From assembly GCA_037962975.1 (NCBI GenBank), contig CM075669.1:189666501-189730500 (forward strand): a DNA stretch of 64,000 nt, written 5' to 3'. A model generated the notes under the pieces. The model did no database searches. It was not told the origin of the DNA and worked only from the letters and a program-made list of their open reading frames with translations. The position numbers and the translations under genes are program-made. Of the stretch, positions 33,151-44,257 are shown in pieces. The DNA is from Clitoria ternatea. Its lineage: Eukaryota > Streptophyta > Magnoliopsida > Fabales > Fabaceae. The stretch's first letter is position 1. Every line of letters begins with the position of its first letter.

Positions 33151-34254
33151 TTAGTTATCCGGATTGAAAAAGCGAAGCTCGGAGATTTGGTGAGATAGCT
33201 CATCATAGTGCTGTTGCATCATCTCAAAGTGCTGCTGCTCAGTCATTGAAAACTCTTGAAGAGAGTTCTCAATGCGGTCGAAGCGGCGGTCAAGGTGAGC
33301 GTAGAGAGATGCGAATGAATCAGAGGGGGCTTTCGGTGTAGGTTGTGTTGCAGGAGGAGGAGGGATTGGCTCATCAGCAGGGGCTTCAAAAGGAATGTTG
33401 GCATGATAGCCTTCCATCCTTGAGTACTAAGCTCCATTCAGAAAAACGAGACCCATCTTGGTGAGGTGATGGGTGCTAATGCAAGCCTTTGGAGGCACCT
33501 TCTCCGACAGCTCTCCAGCCAAGTTTACTCCACAATGTTTGAAGATTCTAGTGAGTAGAATGGCGTAGGGAAGCTTTTGCTGATCTTTGGCTTGGCGCAT
33601 GTGGAGCTTGATCATTTGAACCCAATTTATCTCCTTTTGGTTCTTCATAGCCCACATCAAGAGGACATCATCCTCTTTTACCAGAGCATAGTTCCTACCA
33701 CGGGGAACCAACATCTTGACCAAGAAGAAGTGTAAGAGGCGGTTGTTCATGGTCAAGTGGCCCACCAGCTTGTGGTTGCTTCTTGGGCGATCAGCCTTCC
33801 ATAAGGATTGTTGGGCAGTGAGAGCATTGAAAGCCCATTCGTCCTCAGGAGCTCCTCTGTCGAACTCTGCATCATTGAGTGGAAGAAGAGTGATTTCCGC
33901 TAACTAGGCATTTGTGAGCTTAATGGTCACATTTTTAACTTTTGATTCTATCACCCCATTTACAAGCTTGAGGTTGCAGTAAAATACCCGGATAAGTTCT
34001 GGATAGTAAAGTTCTTCCTTAAGGGTGAGGAAGGGGAAGAGGTTATAGTGGTGGAGACATTGGGTGAAGGTAAGGCTGTGGTTGTCAAAGGTTTCAGCAA
34101 TGGTGTAGTGGAGGGATATGATGTCTTTTTCAGAAAAATGGTTGATGAAGTGTTGAAGGTCTCTATGGTTTATGAAAAACCTGGAAAAATCAAGGGGATT
34201 GTTTGTTTGGGTCATTGAAGACCTTGACCTCTTGATGGTTCTTAATGTAGACAT
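33151..34254 (-). pseudogene. Sire-C env-like gene with two in-frame stops
   Basis: One frame of about 368 codons starts at ATG 34,254 and ends at 33,151, interrupted by TAG at 33,904-33,906 and TAG at 33,427-33,429. It is homologous to the intact 351-codon Sire-D ORF throughout: FTTQKD/FINHRD near the start, HxLLHFFLVKML in the middle, and a Pro-rich stretch followed by LDRRFDRIENS and a heptad-like C-terminus. It corresponds to the plant transposon-protein domain seen in legume env-like ORFs. No obvious signal peptide or transmembrane segment is seen, so an envelope role is doubtful. Confidence 0.7.
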
Positions 34255-34369
34255 GGTGGTGGAAGGAGAAAAGTGTAGAGGGAAGATGAAGAGAAGGAGA
34301 GAGTTCTTAGGGAACTTGAGAGAGTTTAAAGGAGAAGAGGTAGTGTGACTTGAGAGAGGGAATAAGTGG

Positions 34370-34380
34370 GTTTTTATATG
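34370..34380 (-). promoter_or_regulatory. TATA box of a putative internal promoter for Sire-C env-like gene
   Basis: CATATAAAAAC on the minus strand lies 116 bp upstream of the env-like ATG. It is followed by a strongly pyrimidine-rich leader (CTCTCTCAAG, CTCTTCTCC and similar), as in plant core promoters. It lies 97 bp downstream of the palindrome array at 34,477-34,808, the same spacing as in the LTR. Confidence 0.6.
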
Positions 34381-34476
34381 GAAAAGGTAGGTTTAGGAAG
34401 GAGTGAAGTGGAGTTAGTGGGGGTAGGAACACGAAGAGCCTCGGTAACCGTCGTTTGACTGCTCTGGAACCAATGC

Positions 34477-34808
34477 TAATCGATTACGAGGCATGGGTAA
34501 TCGATTAGCTCACTGTTTCTGAGGAAGATGAATCATTTCGCACCTGGGTAATCGATTAGGGAAGATGGGTAATCGATTAAGTTGAGAAATAGAATCGTCC
34601 TAATCGATTAAGGGAGGCTGGTAATCGATTAGAGGAAAGTTGAAACGTTTTGGACCTGAACCAGAGTCTTTGTAATCAATTATGGACCAAGGGGTAATCG
34701 ATTAGGCAGAAAATAGAAGCTTGGTAATCGATTAGATATCAAGGAGTAATCGATTAGGTAAGAACCAGAAGGTTACTATTCGATTATTTCAATCTTTGTA
34801 ATCGATTA
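34477..34808. repeat. Second TAATCGATTA array, between Sire-C pol and env-like gene (12 copies)
   Basis: There are about twelve copies, mostly perfect TAATCGATTA; deviants are TAATCAATTA and CTATTCGATTA. It shares the palindrome of the U3 array, but the sequence between copies differs, so it is not a simple recent LTR duplication. Confidence 0.9.
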
Positions 34809-34941
34809 TTTTGCTTAAAAATGCCCAGATTTTGTAGATTTTGTTTCAGAAGGCTGGAAATCTATTAAGTTATTCCTTAGAGCATATCAAACTTAACGAA
34901 ACATAATCAGAATCAAGGAATTATCAAAATCATCTATTTAT

Positions 34942-37327
34942 TCAAACACAATTGGTTATATCAAGGATTCCTAATTCTCTCCTAATATATATGAATTGAT
35001 CTTTTGCTAGAGGTTTGGTGAATATATCCGCTAATTGCTTGGAAGTTTCAACATGTTCGAGCACATAATCACCCTTTAATACATGATCTCTAATGAAATG
35101 ATGTCGAATCACAATATGTTTGGTTCTTGAATGCATTACAGGATTCTTTGAAATATTTATAGCACTTGTGTTATCACATTTGAGAGGCACATGGTCTAAC
35201 ATAACACCAAAATCTAGAAGTTTTTGTCTCATCCAAAGGATTTGAGCACAACAACTACCAGCTACAACATATTCTGCCTCAGCTGTGGATAGTGCAACAC
35301 TTACTTGTTTCTTGCTATGCCAAGAAACAAGAGAACTACCAAGTAAGTGACATGTTCCACTAGTGCTTTTCCTATCTAGTTTACATCCTGTAAAATCCGA
35401 ATCCGAATATCCAACTAATGTGCATTCAACCCCTTTGGGATACCATAAACCGACATTTGGAGTTCCAACAAGATATTTCATTATTCTTTTTACTGCAGTT
35501 AGATGAGATTCTTTTGGACATGCTTGGTATCTAGCACACATACAAACAGCAAACATGATGTCCGGCCTACTTGCGGTTAAGTAAAGTAAGGATCCAATTA
35601 TACCTCTATATTTTGTAAGTTCAACATCCTTACCCTTCTCATCCTTGTCCAAATAACATGAAGTACCCATAGGTGTGGCAATGTCATTTGCCTTGTCCAT
35701 GTTGAATTTCCTAAGCAATTCTTTGTAGTACTTTGATTGACTAATGAATGTGCCTTCATTTGTTTGCTTGATTTGTAGTCCAAGGAAGAAAGTAAGTTCT
35801 CCCATCATGGACATCTCAAATTCTTCCTGCATTAACTTAGCAAACTCTTTGCACATTGACTCATTAGTAGCACCAAAGATTATATCATCAACATATACTT
35901 GCACCAATAGTATGTCATTCTTTTTGTGCTTTATGAATAGTGTTTTGTCAACCTTTCCTCTTTCAAAGTTGTTTTCTAAAAGAAATTTGCTCAATCTTTC
36001 ATACCAAGCTCTTCGAGCTTGTTTTAAGCCATACAAGGCTTTCTTTAGTTTGAAAACATGTTTTGGAAATTGGTATTGATCAACATACACTTCCTCTTGA
36101 ATATAACCATTCAAGAAAGCACTCTTGACATCTATTTGGTACAATTTAAAGTCCTTACAACATGCAAAGGCTAATAATAATCTAATGGCTTCTAGCCTAG
36201 CTACGGGAGCATACGTCTCTTCATAATCAATGCCTTCTTCTTGATTATAACCTTTAGCTACTAGCCTAGCTTTATTCCTAGTAATTATGCCATTTTCATC
36301 TAATTTATTCCTAAACACCCATTTTGTTCCTATTATTTGGTGATCATTGGGTCTTGGCACTAATTCCCAAACTTCATTTCTTTCAAATTGATTCAATTCT
36401 TCTTGCATGGCCAACATCCAATGTTTATCAATAATAGCCTCATCAATGCATTTGGGTTCTATTTGTGATACAAAGGCTAAATGATTACATGCATTTCTAA
36501 TGGCGTTTCGAGTACTTACACCTTTAGTCATTTCACGTATGACTTTATCTAAGGGATGGTCCTTCAAAGTGATCCATTGTTGTGGTTCCTCATGTTGTGT
36601 TGTATCTTTGTCTTTGTTCTCTTCTTCCTTGTCATTCAAGGTTAATTCTTGAAGAGTACCTACAATATCATCAACATCTTTCTTTCTCGGGGAGTTATGG
36701 TGATTCTCATCAAATTTGACATGAATGGACTCCTCAATGGTGTTTGTTTGTTTATTAAAGATTTGATAAGATTTACTAGATTGTGAATATCCTAGGAAGA
36801 TCGCCTCATCAGCTTTAGCATCAAACTTTCCTAGATTATCTTTTCCATTATTGAGCACAAAGCATTTACATCCAAAAATATGAAAGTATGAAATGTTGGG
36901 TTTTCTTCCCTTGTAAAGTTCATAGGGGGTTTTCTTTAGGATAGGCCTTATTAAACATCTATTCATAACATGACAAGCGGTATTTACCGCATCGGCCCAA
37001 AAATGTTTTGTAATGTTATTTTCATTTAACATGGTTCTTGCAAGTTCTACTAAGGATCTATTTTTCCTTTCAACTACTCCATTTTGTTGTGGAGTTCTAG
37101 GAGCTAAGAAATTGTGATTGATACCATGTTTTTCGCAAAATTTTTCAAAAGATTGGTTTTCAAATTCTCCCCCATGATCGGTTCTAATGGATGCAATATT
37201 AGAGTTTTGCTCATTTTGGATAATCTTAGCAAATTTCTTAGATGCATGATATGCTTCATTCTTATGAGCAAGAAACAAGGTCCATGTATATCTAGAATAG
37301 TCATCTACAATTACTAGACCATAGTAA
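34942..37327 (-). pseudogene. Sire-C pol, 3' part (integrase core to RNase H), split by LARD-E
   Basis: A continuous open frame covers the integrase core (VDDYSRYTW, RTDHGGEFEN, NGVVERKNRS), the RT (YVDDIIFGAT) and RNase H (STAEAEYVVAGSC, then FTKPLA), ending GILDITNCV. There is no stop in 795 codons. Against Sire-D the RT has a small in-frame deletion after VYVDQ and Arg for Pro in KQARRAWY. The frame continues across the LARD-E insertion into the part at 54,395-55,055; AGTAA is duplicated at the two edges. Insertion makes the gene non-functional. Confidence 0.9.
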
Positions 37328-38224
37328 TGATCCGGTCCTAACACCGGCCCCCAAGAGCATGGCTTTAATGCCTTGCCAGATCAGCATTTTGAATAAAGAG
37401 AAGTACTCTTTAAATACACTATAAATACTATACGGAGTGCATACCGCCAGGGCTAGTAACACCGCCAAGGCTCATAACTCCGCCAAGGCACGTTACCCCG
37501 CCAAGGAATGTAACTCCGTCCAGGCATGTTACTCCGCCAAGGAATGTAACCCCGCCAAAGTTGTTACTCCGCCAAGCCATAGGCTCAATATTGGCGGAAT
37601 ACCGAACTTCCCACACTGCGTAGCGAGCCCATACTCATAACCCCGGCACGAGATTGACTCTGTCTTGAGAGGTTAATAATGGGAATCACGCTGTCACGCA
37701 TAAAGGGAAATAACAATAAAATATTAAAGCACTAACGCTTTCCAGACAAGTGGTGATACCTACTACAATAATGGTGCATGTAAACGGCGCAGGGACCCAC
37801 TACCTTTTCAGCATTATGCCTGAAGACAAGGAGCGGGTCCTACCAATAATGGAGCACCAGTAACAGGTATATAAACCTCTCTCGAAAAGGTATAAGGGAT
37901 CTTTTTCCCCATTCTCTGAACCTTACACTCTCTTACTTGCATAATTCTCTCTGACTGTCTTTCTAAGTCTCTAAGTATTCTGAAATACTGACTTGAGCGT
38001 CGGAGAACGATCGCAGGTACCACCCCCAATCGGGTCAAGGCAACGTAGATCCCGTCAGGCGGACTGTGACTCCGCCCCAGAGTACATTGCACTCCGCCTC
38101 AGTATACAAAGACTCTCCGTATTTACATTTATACGCATATTGCTTTGTATCAAGAACACATTTATATGTATATTTTGAGTTGTTCTACAAGCATACTTCT
38201 ACACCCCCTGTAAAGAACAGTTCA
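37328..38224 (+). repeat. LARD-E 5' LTR (897 bp)
   Basis: It starts TGATCCGGTC and ends AACAGTTCA, preceded by the duplication AGTAA (37,323-37,327). TATATAAAC at 37,868-37,876 is the TATA box. About seven 18-bp units of CGCCAAGG type are at 37,455-37,590. Nine differences from the right LTR were counted (about 1%), all transitions. Confidence 0.95.
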
Positions 38225-38242
38225 TTGGCACGCCCGGTGGGG
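38225..38242 (+). other. LARD-E primer binding site
   Basis: TTGGCACGCCCGGTGGGG directly follows the LTR. It does not match initiator Met tRNA, and differs from the sites of the other elements here. It resembles the sites of Tat-lineage elements. The tRNA was not identified. Confidence 0.65.
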
Positions 38243-38820
38243 GGAAAGGATTGGTGTCTCAGCTATATGCTGCACCATACTGACCCTAAGGTACAGAAAA
38301 CTCCTTGGGGGGAAAGGATTGGTGTCTCAGCTATATGCTGCACCATACCGACCCTAAGGTCCAGAAAACTCCTTGGGGGGAAAGGATTGGTGTCTCAGCT
38401 ATATGCTGCACCATACCGACCCTAAGGTCTAGAAAACTCCTTGGGGGGAAAGGATTGGTGTCACAGCTATATGCTGCACCATACCGACCCTAAGGTCCTG
38501 CAGGCCGCCTCTGGAAAGAACCGGTGTCACAGCTATATGCTGCACTAATTCGTCCCTAAGGTCCTGCAGGCTTCTTGTGGAAAGAGCTGGTGTCACAGCT
38601 ATATGCTGCACTACGCTAACTCCATACCGCCTCAAAGGATGAACTGGTGTCACAGCTATATGCTGCACCATACCACCTCAAAGGTACGATCAATTTCTTG
38701 CAGGAACAACTGGTGTCACAGCTATGTGCTGCACCATACCGCCTCAAAGGTTTAACCAATTTCTTGCAGGATGAATCGGTGTCACAGCTATATGCTGCAC
38801 CATAGCAATCCTGGATTCAA
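38243..38820 (+). repeat. LARD-E leader array: 9 tandem hairpin units of 57-68 bp
   Basis: GGTGTC recurs at 38,253, 38,321, 38,389, 38,457, 38,523, 38,589, 38,646, 38,712 and 38,778. Each unit carries GGTGTCACAGCTATATGCTG followed by CACC, which folds with stems GGTG/CACC and CAGC/GCTG around TATAT. The first units have TCTCAGC instead of TCACAGC. ORFs here repeat with the array and are not genes. Confidence 0.9.
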
Positions 38821-38997
38821 CAATTTTCATTTGATCAGGAATTACACTCCGGTCCAAGTTCAAAAGGATGAACATTCCATCCAAAGCTTGACTCCGCCTA
38901 ACTGCCAATGTTTTACGGAGTACATGAGCAATCAACTCAACCACTACCCAACAAGTTCAAGTAAGTTCAACACTTGTAAAATTGTGCTTCATCAAAA

Positions 38998-40040
38998 TTC
39001 CTAAGAGGCTACTCCGCCCTCTTACGGAATCCAACTCATTGGAATTCCTAAGAGGCCATTCCGCCTTCTTACGGAATCCAATTTTACTGAAATTCCTAAG
39101 AGGCTATTCCGCCTCCTTACGGAATCTATCTCATTGAAATTCCTAAGAGGCGACTCCTCCCTCTTACGGAATCCAACTCATTGGAATTCCTAAGAGGCCA
39201 TTCCGCCTTCTTACGGAATCCAATTTTACTGAAATTCCTAAGAGGCTACTCCGCCTTCTTACGGAATCCAACCTCATTGGAATTCCTAAGAGGCTACTCC
39301 GCCTTCTTACGGAATCCAATCTTACTGAAATTCCTAAGAGGCTATTCCGCCTCCTTACGGAATCTGTCTCATTGAAATTCCTAAGAGGCGACTCTGCCCT
39401 CTTAGGAATCCAGTTCCTTGGAAATTCCTAAGAGGCTACTCCGCCTTCTTACGGAATCCAACCCATTAAAATTCCTAAGAGGCCACTCAGCCTTCTTACG
39501 GAATCTGTTTCATCAAAATTCCTAAGAGGCCACTCCGCCTTCTTACATAATCTATTTCTTGGGGATTCCTAAGAGGTTATTCCGCCTTCTTACGGAATCC
39601 AATCTCATTGAAATTCCTAAGAGGCCACTCCGCCTTCTTACGGAATCCAATTCCTTGGAAATTCCTAGAGGCTACTCCGCCCTCCTACGGAATACAACTC
39701 ATTGGAATTCCTAAGAGGCCACTCCGCCTTCTTACGGAATCCAACCTTATGGAAATTCCAAGAGGCTACTCCGCCTTCTTACGGAATACAACTCATTGGA
39801 ATTCCTAAGAGGCCACTACGCCCCACTATTAAAATCATTTCAATGAAATTCTCAAGAGGTTACTACGCCTCATTATTGAAATTACTTCAGTTAAATTCTC
39901 AAAAAGGCTACTCCGCCCCATTACTGAATTTGTTTCATTGAAATTCCTAAGAGGCTACTTCGCCTCCTTACTGAATTTTACTTCTCCAGAATTGCAAAAA
40001 GGCTATTCCGCCTCGTTATACTTAGTCATATTTCATTAAG
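38998..40040 (+). repeat. LARD-E 47-48-bp tandem array (about 20 copies)
   Basis: Units contain TTCCTAAGAGGCTACTCCGC followed by CTTCTTACGGAAT. The starts at 39,001, 39,048, 39,096 and 39,143 give a 47-48-bp period. CCTAAGAGG and CCTTCTTACGG are partly complementary, so units may pair. Copies diverge towards 40,000. Confidence 0.9.
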
Positions 40041-40269
40041 TCCTCAGATGAATATTCCGCCTTGTCAATATCATTTTACAAGGCATAAATACGACGGACT
40101 TAGACACTACTTCTATGAACAAGTATACATTTGCAGAAAATATGTTTTATTGAATATTGCCAATATTAATAAAAATCCAGAGCCCATCCTGGAACAAGGC
40201 GATATCATTAAAATGCTAATAAAAATAAGACTTGCAAAGAGACTAAGGAGGAGACTGAGAAGCTGATCT

Positions 40270-41843
40270 TTAAGGGTCAGACGACTTCCCTTCTTGCTGA
40301 ATGGAGGTGAGCTGACTTTCTCCTAGCCTGGTCAAACTTTGGGAAGGAGGCAAGTCCGCCAGAACATATTCATCATTGGGCGCAGGCATATGACCTCCTT
40401 GCACAGGCACCATCAATTCTCCATTGATAAATTCGTAATAGGGATGAATGCCTGTGGTGGAGAGAGTAACACCTGGGTTGCGATAGCAGAGTTGGCGAAC
40501 AGCCATGCTGAAAGCATCATCAATCGCTGCCTCAGCTGCATCCAAGGCAGATTGTAATTCCTTGTCGAGCCTCTCACTGGTAGCATCTGAGGCAGTCTTC
40601 TCAGCTTGCAACTCTTGAACCTGCACTTCAAGATTTCCATATGCGGTTGCTGCTTCGCCCAACTCCGCCGCCCAGGCATCTTCAGCTATGGCTTTATTTA
40701 TTTCTATGGAGACCAGCCTCTGCTGAAGAATGCTCACGTCTCCGCCCAAAATCTGGTTCTGCTGATCTAAATTTGAAACTTGTTGCTTCAGCAGAACATT
40801 ATCAGCCTTGACCTGGGAAAGTCTACTCACCACCTCGCCCAGCTTTTTATTCTGTTGTTCTAGCAGGACCTTCTCAGCCTTCACCTTAGCCAACTCCTCC
40901 GTCAATTTCTTGATGTCGGAGTCGGCGGTGTCAAGATGTTTGTCCTTGGCCTTGATCACCTCGGACAGCTGCTCATTGTCATGTTCCAAGCTACGAATCT
41001 TTTCCACAGACTCGTGGTAAGACGCCTGAAACATGTTGGCCTCGGCAGCAACGTCGGCTATCCAGGGGACAGAGGCCAAGAAACCATCTATCTCTACAAG
41101 GTGCCACCTCGCAGCTGCAGCAGCCTCCAGAATCTCCTCAAAGTCGATGTCGGGGCGGAGGATGAATTCTGGATCACGCCTCTCTGACTGGCGGGATCCC
41201 GTATTTGCAAAGTACAAAAAGGGATTCAAGCGAGACCCCGCCTGGGGCAAAGAGACAAACCGCCTGGATGATTCCCCTGGCACATCAATGGGGAAAACTG
41301 CTGTCCCTCGAGTGGTCAAGCTCAGGGCGGGATCCTCAGACGAGCGGACCGGGGAAACTTGAACTCTCCCTGCCTCGTCCCCCATATCTTGGTCAGAAGA
41401 GGCTTGGAATCCCTCCGCTTGCTCCCCCGCGACATCTTCTTTGGGGATGCCTTCAACACCGCCCATATCAGTAGAAGTACCCATAACAGGTACCTCCTGA
41501 GTCTCCTCCAAGTCAATGGCAACATCGATTGATGTCCCTTCCTCAGCCCTCCTCTTGCCTTTAGTCCTCCTCCTTTGCAAGGCATGAAGATCTACTTCCT
41601 CTTCTTCCTCTTCAGCAGCTTCTGGTTCTTGGCGTTTTTTAGAACGCCTTTCAACAGTAGCTGCTGAAGATCCTGCACCACCTTCAAAATTTATTATGTT
41701 GGTGGAGGCAGGGAAGGGAAGAGCTGTTGTAAGAGCGGCAGCCAGATTCCTCCTGGGCTGCACATTGTTCTCCGCGTTAATTTCCCTGCGGCTCATTCGG
41801 ATCCGCTTGATGCGCTCCATCCCAGGGAACTCAGCGATTTCTC
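40270..41843 (-). CDS. LARD-E antisense gene, 3' exon (coiled-coil protein)
   Basis: About 524 codons on the minus strand follow an acceptor TTATTTCGCAG at 41,844. The exon opens with AEFPGMERIKRIRMSRREIN. Next come a basic nuclear-localisation-like RRRTKGKRR near an acidic EEEEEE run and a low-complexity Ser/Glu region. A conserved LNPFLYFANTG follows, then a long coiled coil (SLEHDNEQLSEVI to about LDKELQSALDAAEAA). It ends at the stop at 40,270. No stops interrupt it. Similar genes in legumes are annotated as putative gypsy-type transposon proteins (Transposase_28-like). The function is unknown. It has no similarity to gag or pol motifs. Confidence 0.7.
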
Positions 41844-41900
41844 CTGCGAAATAACAAAACGAGAATATGATTAAAAGATGCAAGATAACAGTAATACTCA
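41844..41900 (-). other. Probable intron of the LARD-E antisense gene
   Basis: The acceptor (TTGTTATTTCGCAG) is good. The donor is not resolved: GT occurs in AATGTTGATT near 41,905 and in GAGTATT near 41,894, and the latter follows an in-frame TGA. Intron size would be about 50-65 nt, near the plant minimum, so the donor may be mutated or lie elsewhere. Confidence 0.45.
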
Positions 41901-42281
41901 ATCAACATTGCGATTGTTAGTAATATTACTCAAGTATCCCTGAGCATCCCGCCCAAGCAGCCTTCGACAAAGGATCAGCTTGTGGACAGAGTTGTACTCC
42001 TTCAACATCCGGAGTACTTCCACAGACGCCGCCGATAGAGCACCCTCTTCAACTTCATACGCTCGCTTGGTTAAGAGGAAGTGCTCATGTGTCCACGCAA
42101 CTGGGAATCGATCAATTCCCTCCTTATTCCGCCAGAAGGCGGACTCCCCCTCCTTCACAGAAACCTTTACAAAAATTTTTCTGAAGTGGAGTCCGCCTTC
42201 CTTGGCAGAGTCCGCAAACGACTTGAAGTTTAAAATCTTTGGCTCCGCCTGAAGAGTAACAAGGCCCATGCCGCCTGTTTT
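41901..42281 (-). CDS. LARD-E antisense gene, middle part (left of Sire-D insertion)
   Basis: The open minus-strand frame includes LNFKSFADSAKEGGLHFRK, then ESAFWRNKEGIDRFPVAWTH and LCRRLLGRDAQGYL. It continues in frame with the part ending at 52,113 on the other side of Sire-D; AAAAC (minus strand) is duplicated at the junction. Insertion of Sire-D therefore split a gene that was open at the time. The domain matches the putative gypsy-type transposon family rather than gag. Confidence 0.7.
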
Positions 42282-43732
42282 TGTTGTTCAAGTGGCCTCA
42301 ATACTCAAGAGGGGGGGTGAATTGAGTTATAAAACTTTTGCTTGGAATGCCTTTGAAATTGATTTCTATAACCAAGTTTATGAGATTGTGCAAGTGAAAG
42401 CAAGTAACAATGATATGCAATGCACTACAAGAGGTAAGTATTGTTGAGGCAATTTAGCAAACACTTGGTGTGCAATATCTAAAGTAAAGCAAATTAAGCA
42501 AGTTCAAGTATGTTCTTCTTAACCAAACAATACCAATCAGCAAATATGCAATATATGGAAGTAAAAGAGTAAGGAAGAGAAGCTTGCAAACCGATGTAAC
42601 GAGTTCCACCCAATCCGGTGTACGTCTCGCCTCTAAGCAACCCACTTAGAGGATTTTCCACTATTGTAGACTAGAGATACAACTTTGAGCAATTGCGGCT
42701 TCCTAGTGTCCCACACTCAAGAACCCAATCCTCACAAGTATAAGGGCAACCCACCCAATCTCTCAATCTCACAATATCCCAAAGGTTGAGTCCACAACCT
42801 TTGTACCCACTCAACCTAGAGTGAACAACCACTCAACCTAGAGTGAATAACTTGTGTGTTTGGTGTTTGTTTACAATCAATACACTCTCTCAATAGAGCA
42901 AATATACAAATGAAAAGCTCTCCCAAGTTCTAACTCTCAAGATGAGAGGATATACAAGTGAAGTATGAGATGCAAGAAATAGGCTTACAAAGCACAAAAA
43001 TAGAGCTAAGGATTTGTTGCTTCTTTGTTCTTGTTGGTTGCTTGTTGTGCTTGAGTTCTTCTTGCATTTATAGAGCCAAAATAGTTATTGAGGAGTCCCT
43101 AGCCGTTGCAAGATGATGGCTCTGCGTATAGTGGGATTTGAGTGCTTGTTTTCCACTTAAGTTTGTCTATTTAGTGGTGTTTCCCACTTTGTGAATCGAT
43201 TCGTAGATCCTTGAATCGATTCGGAGTGTTCTGTTTTATGCATTTTGGAGTACCAGAGTCGAATGAATCGATTCGAGCTTTGTTTGAATCGATTCAGAGC
43301 ATTCTGTTTTGGGTTCTTGGTCTGTCAGCATCGTGTGAATCGATTCAGGGTCCTTGTGAATCGATTCAGGACATACTGTTTGCAGTCTTAGTGACTTCCA
43401 GGGCTGTGAATCGATTCAGGGTCATGGTGAATCGATTCAACCCATTCTGTTTCTCATTTTTATGACCTCCAGGGCTGTGAATCGATTCACTCGTGCTTGA
43501 ATCGATTCAGGCTCTTCATTTTGACATTTTCTCATGCCTGTTGGTCATCCATTTGAATCTGATGATGCATGGTTGCTTTCCTTTTGTTTGATTCATGTGT
43601 TTCTTCATCTCTTGAACCTTTGTGAGATCATTTTCCTCTTTTATATGAAATCTCTAATTGTTTTTGATTTGAAGACTTCCCATTGCTTGTTTCCATTGTC
43701 ATTATCAAAACCTGTTATCACATGCAAATACA
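42282..43732 (-). repeat. Sire-D 3' LTR (1,451 bp)
   Basis: On the minus strand it runs from TGTATTTGCATG to CTTGAACAACA, flanked by GTTTT at 42,277-42,281. Only two differences from the 5' LTR were seen (near 42,754 and 42,842), both transitions. It carries the TATA box CTATAAATG at 43,065-43,073 and the hairpin at 42,630-42,652. Confidence 0.95.
43191..43510. repeat. GAATCGATTC palindrome array in Sire-D 3' LTR U3 (10 copies)
   Basis: Ten copies of TGAATCGATTC occur in 320 bp as five close pairs with about 14-28 bp between copies. The array ends 118 bp upstream of the TATA box. The copy in the 5' LTR is at 51,571-51,890. Between pairs a CTGTTTT word recurs. Confidence 0.95.
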
Positions 43733-44257
43733 TTCTCCCCCTTTTTGATGATGACAATCAATGGCCATCTCTTGGGGTGTTTATTAGCCAATAACAAGTC
43801 ATGAAAACTAATGTCTCTGTTTGTTTTAAGCAATTATTTCTTTTAAGAAAGTAGGTCTCCCCCTTTGTTTTTCAATAAAACCATCAAATGATCTCAAGCG
43901 TTGAAATAATGTCACACCTGTATCACATTCATATATATGTATCATATTCGCATATATCGTAAATATATCATATCGCACATGTATCGCACGTGTAGCTCTC
44001 TATTTCTCCATCTCTCCCCCTTTGTCATTATCAAAAACAAAAGTTGGGAGTATGCAGTAAATCGAGTAGTAATCACAGGCAAATGCAATTGAGATAAACC
44101 AAAATAATTAACCAAACGAGATAATTGTTCAACCGACATAGCAAAGTAAGAAACTAAGACGAGATAGTTGTGCAAATAATTGACCAAAACAGAAACCAAA
44201 GTAAACAACCAAGTCTGAAAGAGAAAAATAAAAGGAATAAAGAAAAGTAACGATCAG
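43733..44257 (-). other. Sire-D polypurine tract (43,733-43,745), second tract (44,012-44,023) and 3' non-coding region
   Basis: On the minus strand CAAAAAGGGGGAGAA abuts the LTR and CAAAGGGGGAGAGA lies about 280 bp upstream. Both follow a TGAT/GATAATGA context. The spacer has short CATATATCG/CGCACATGTATCG repeats at 43,925-43,995. No coding sequence. Confidence 0.75.

Noticed and set aside
37437..38493. Repeat-containing ORFs (SAKARYPAKE-type and DWCLSYMLHHT-type)
   Set aside because: They follow the 18-bp and 68-bp tandem arrays of LARD-E. The periods happen to allow open frames; there is no other coding sign.
39000..40040. CRISPR-like look of the 47-bp repeats
   Set aside because: Units are contiguous tandem repeats without unique spacers, inside a plant retrotransposon.
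43211..43794. Plus-strand ORFs in Sire-D LTRs with repeating ESIQ/FESIQ
   Set aside because: They are translations of the GAATCGATTC array, identical in both LTRs.
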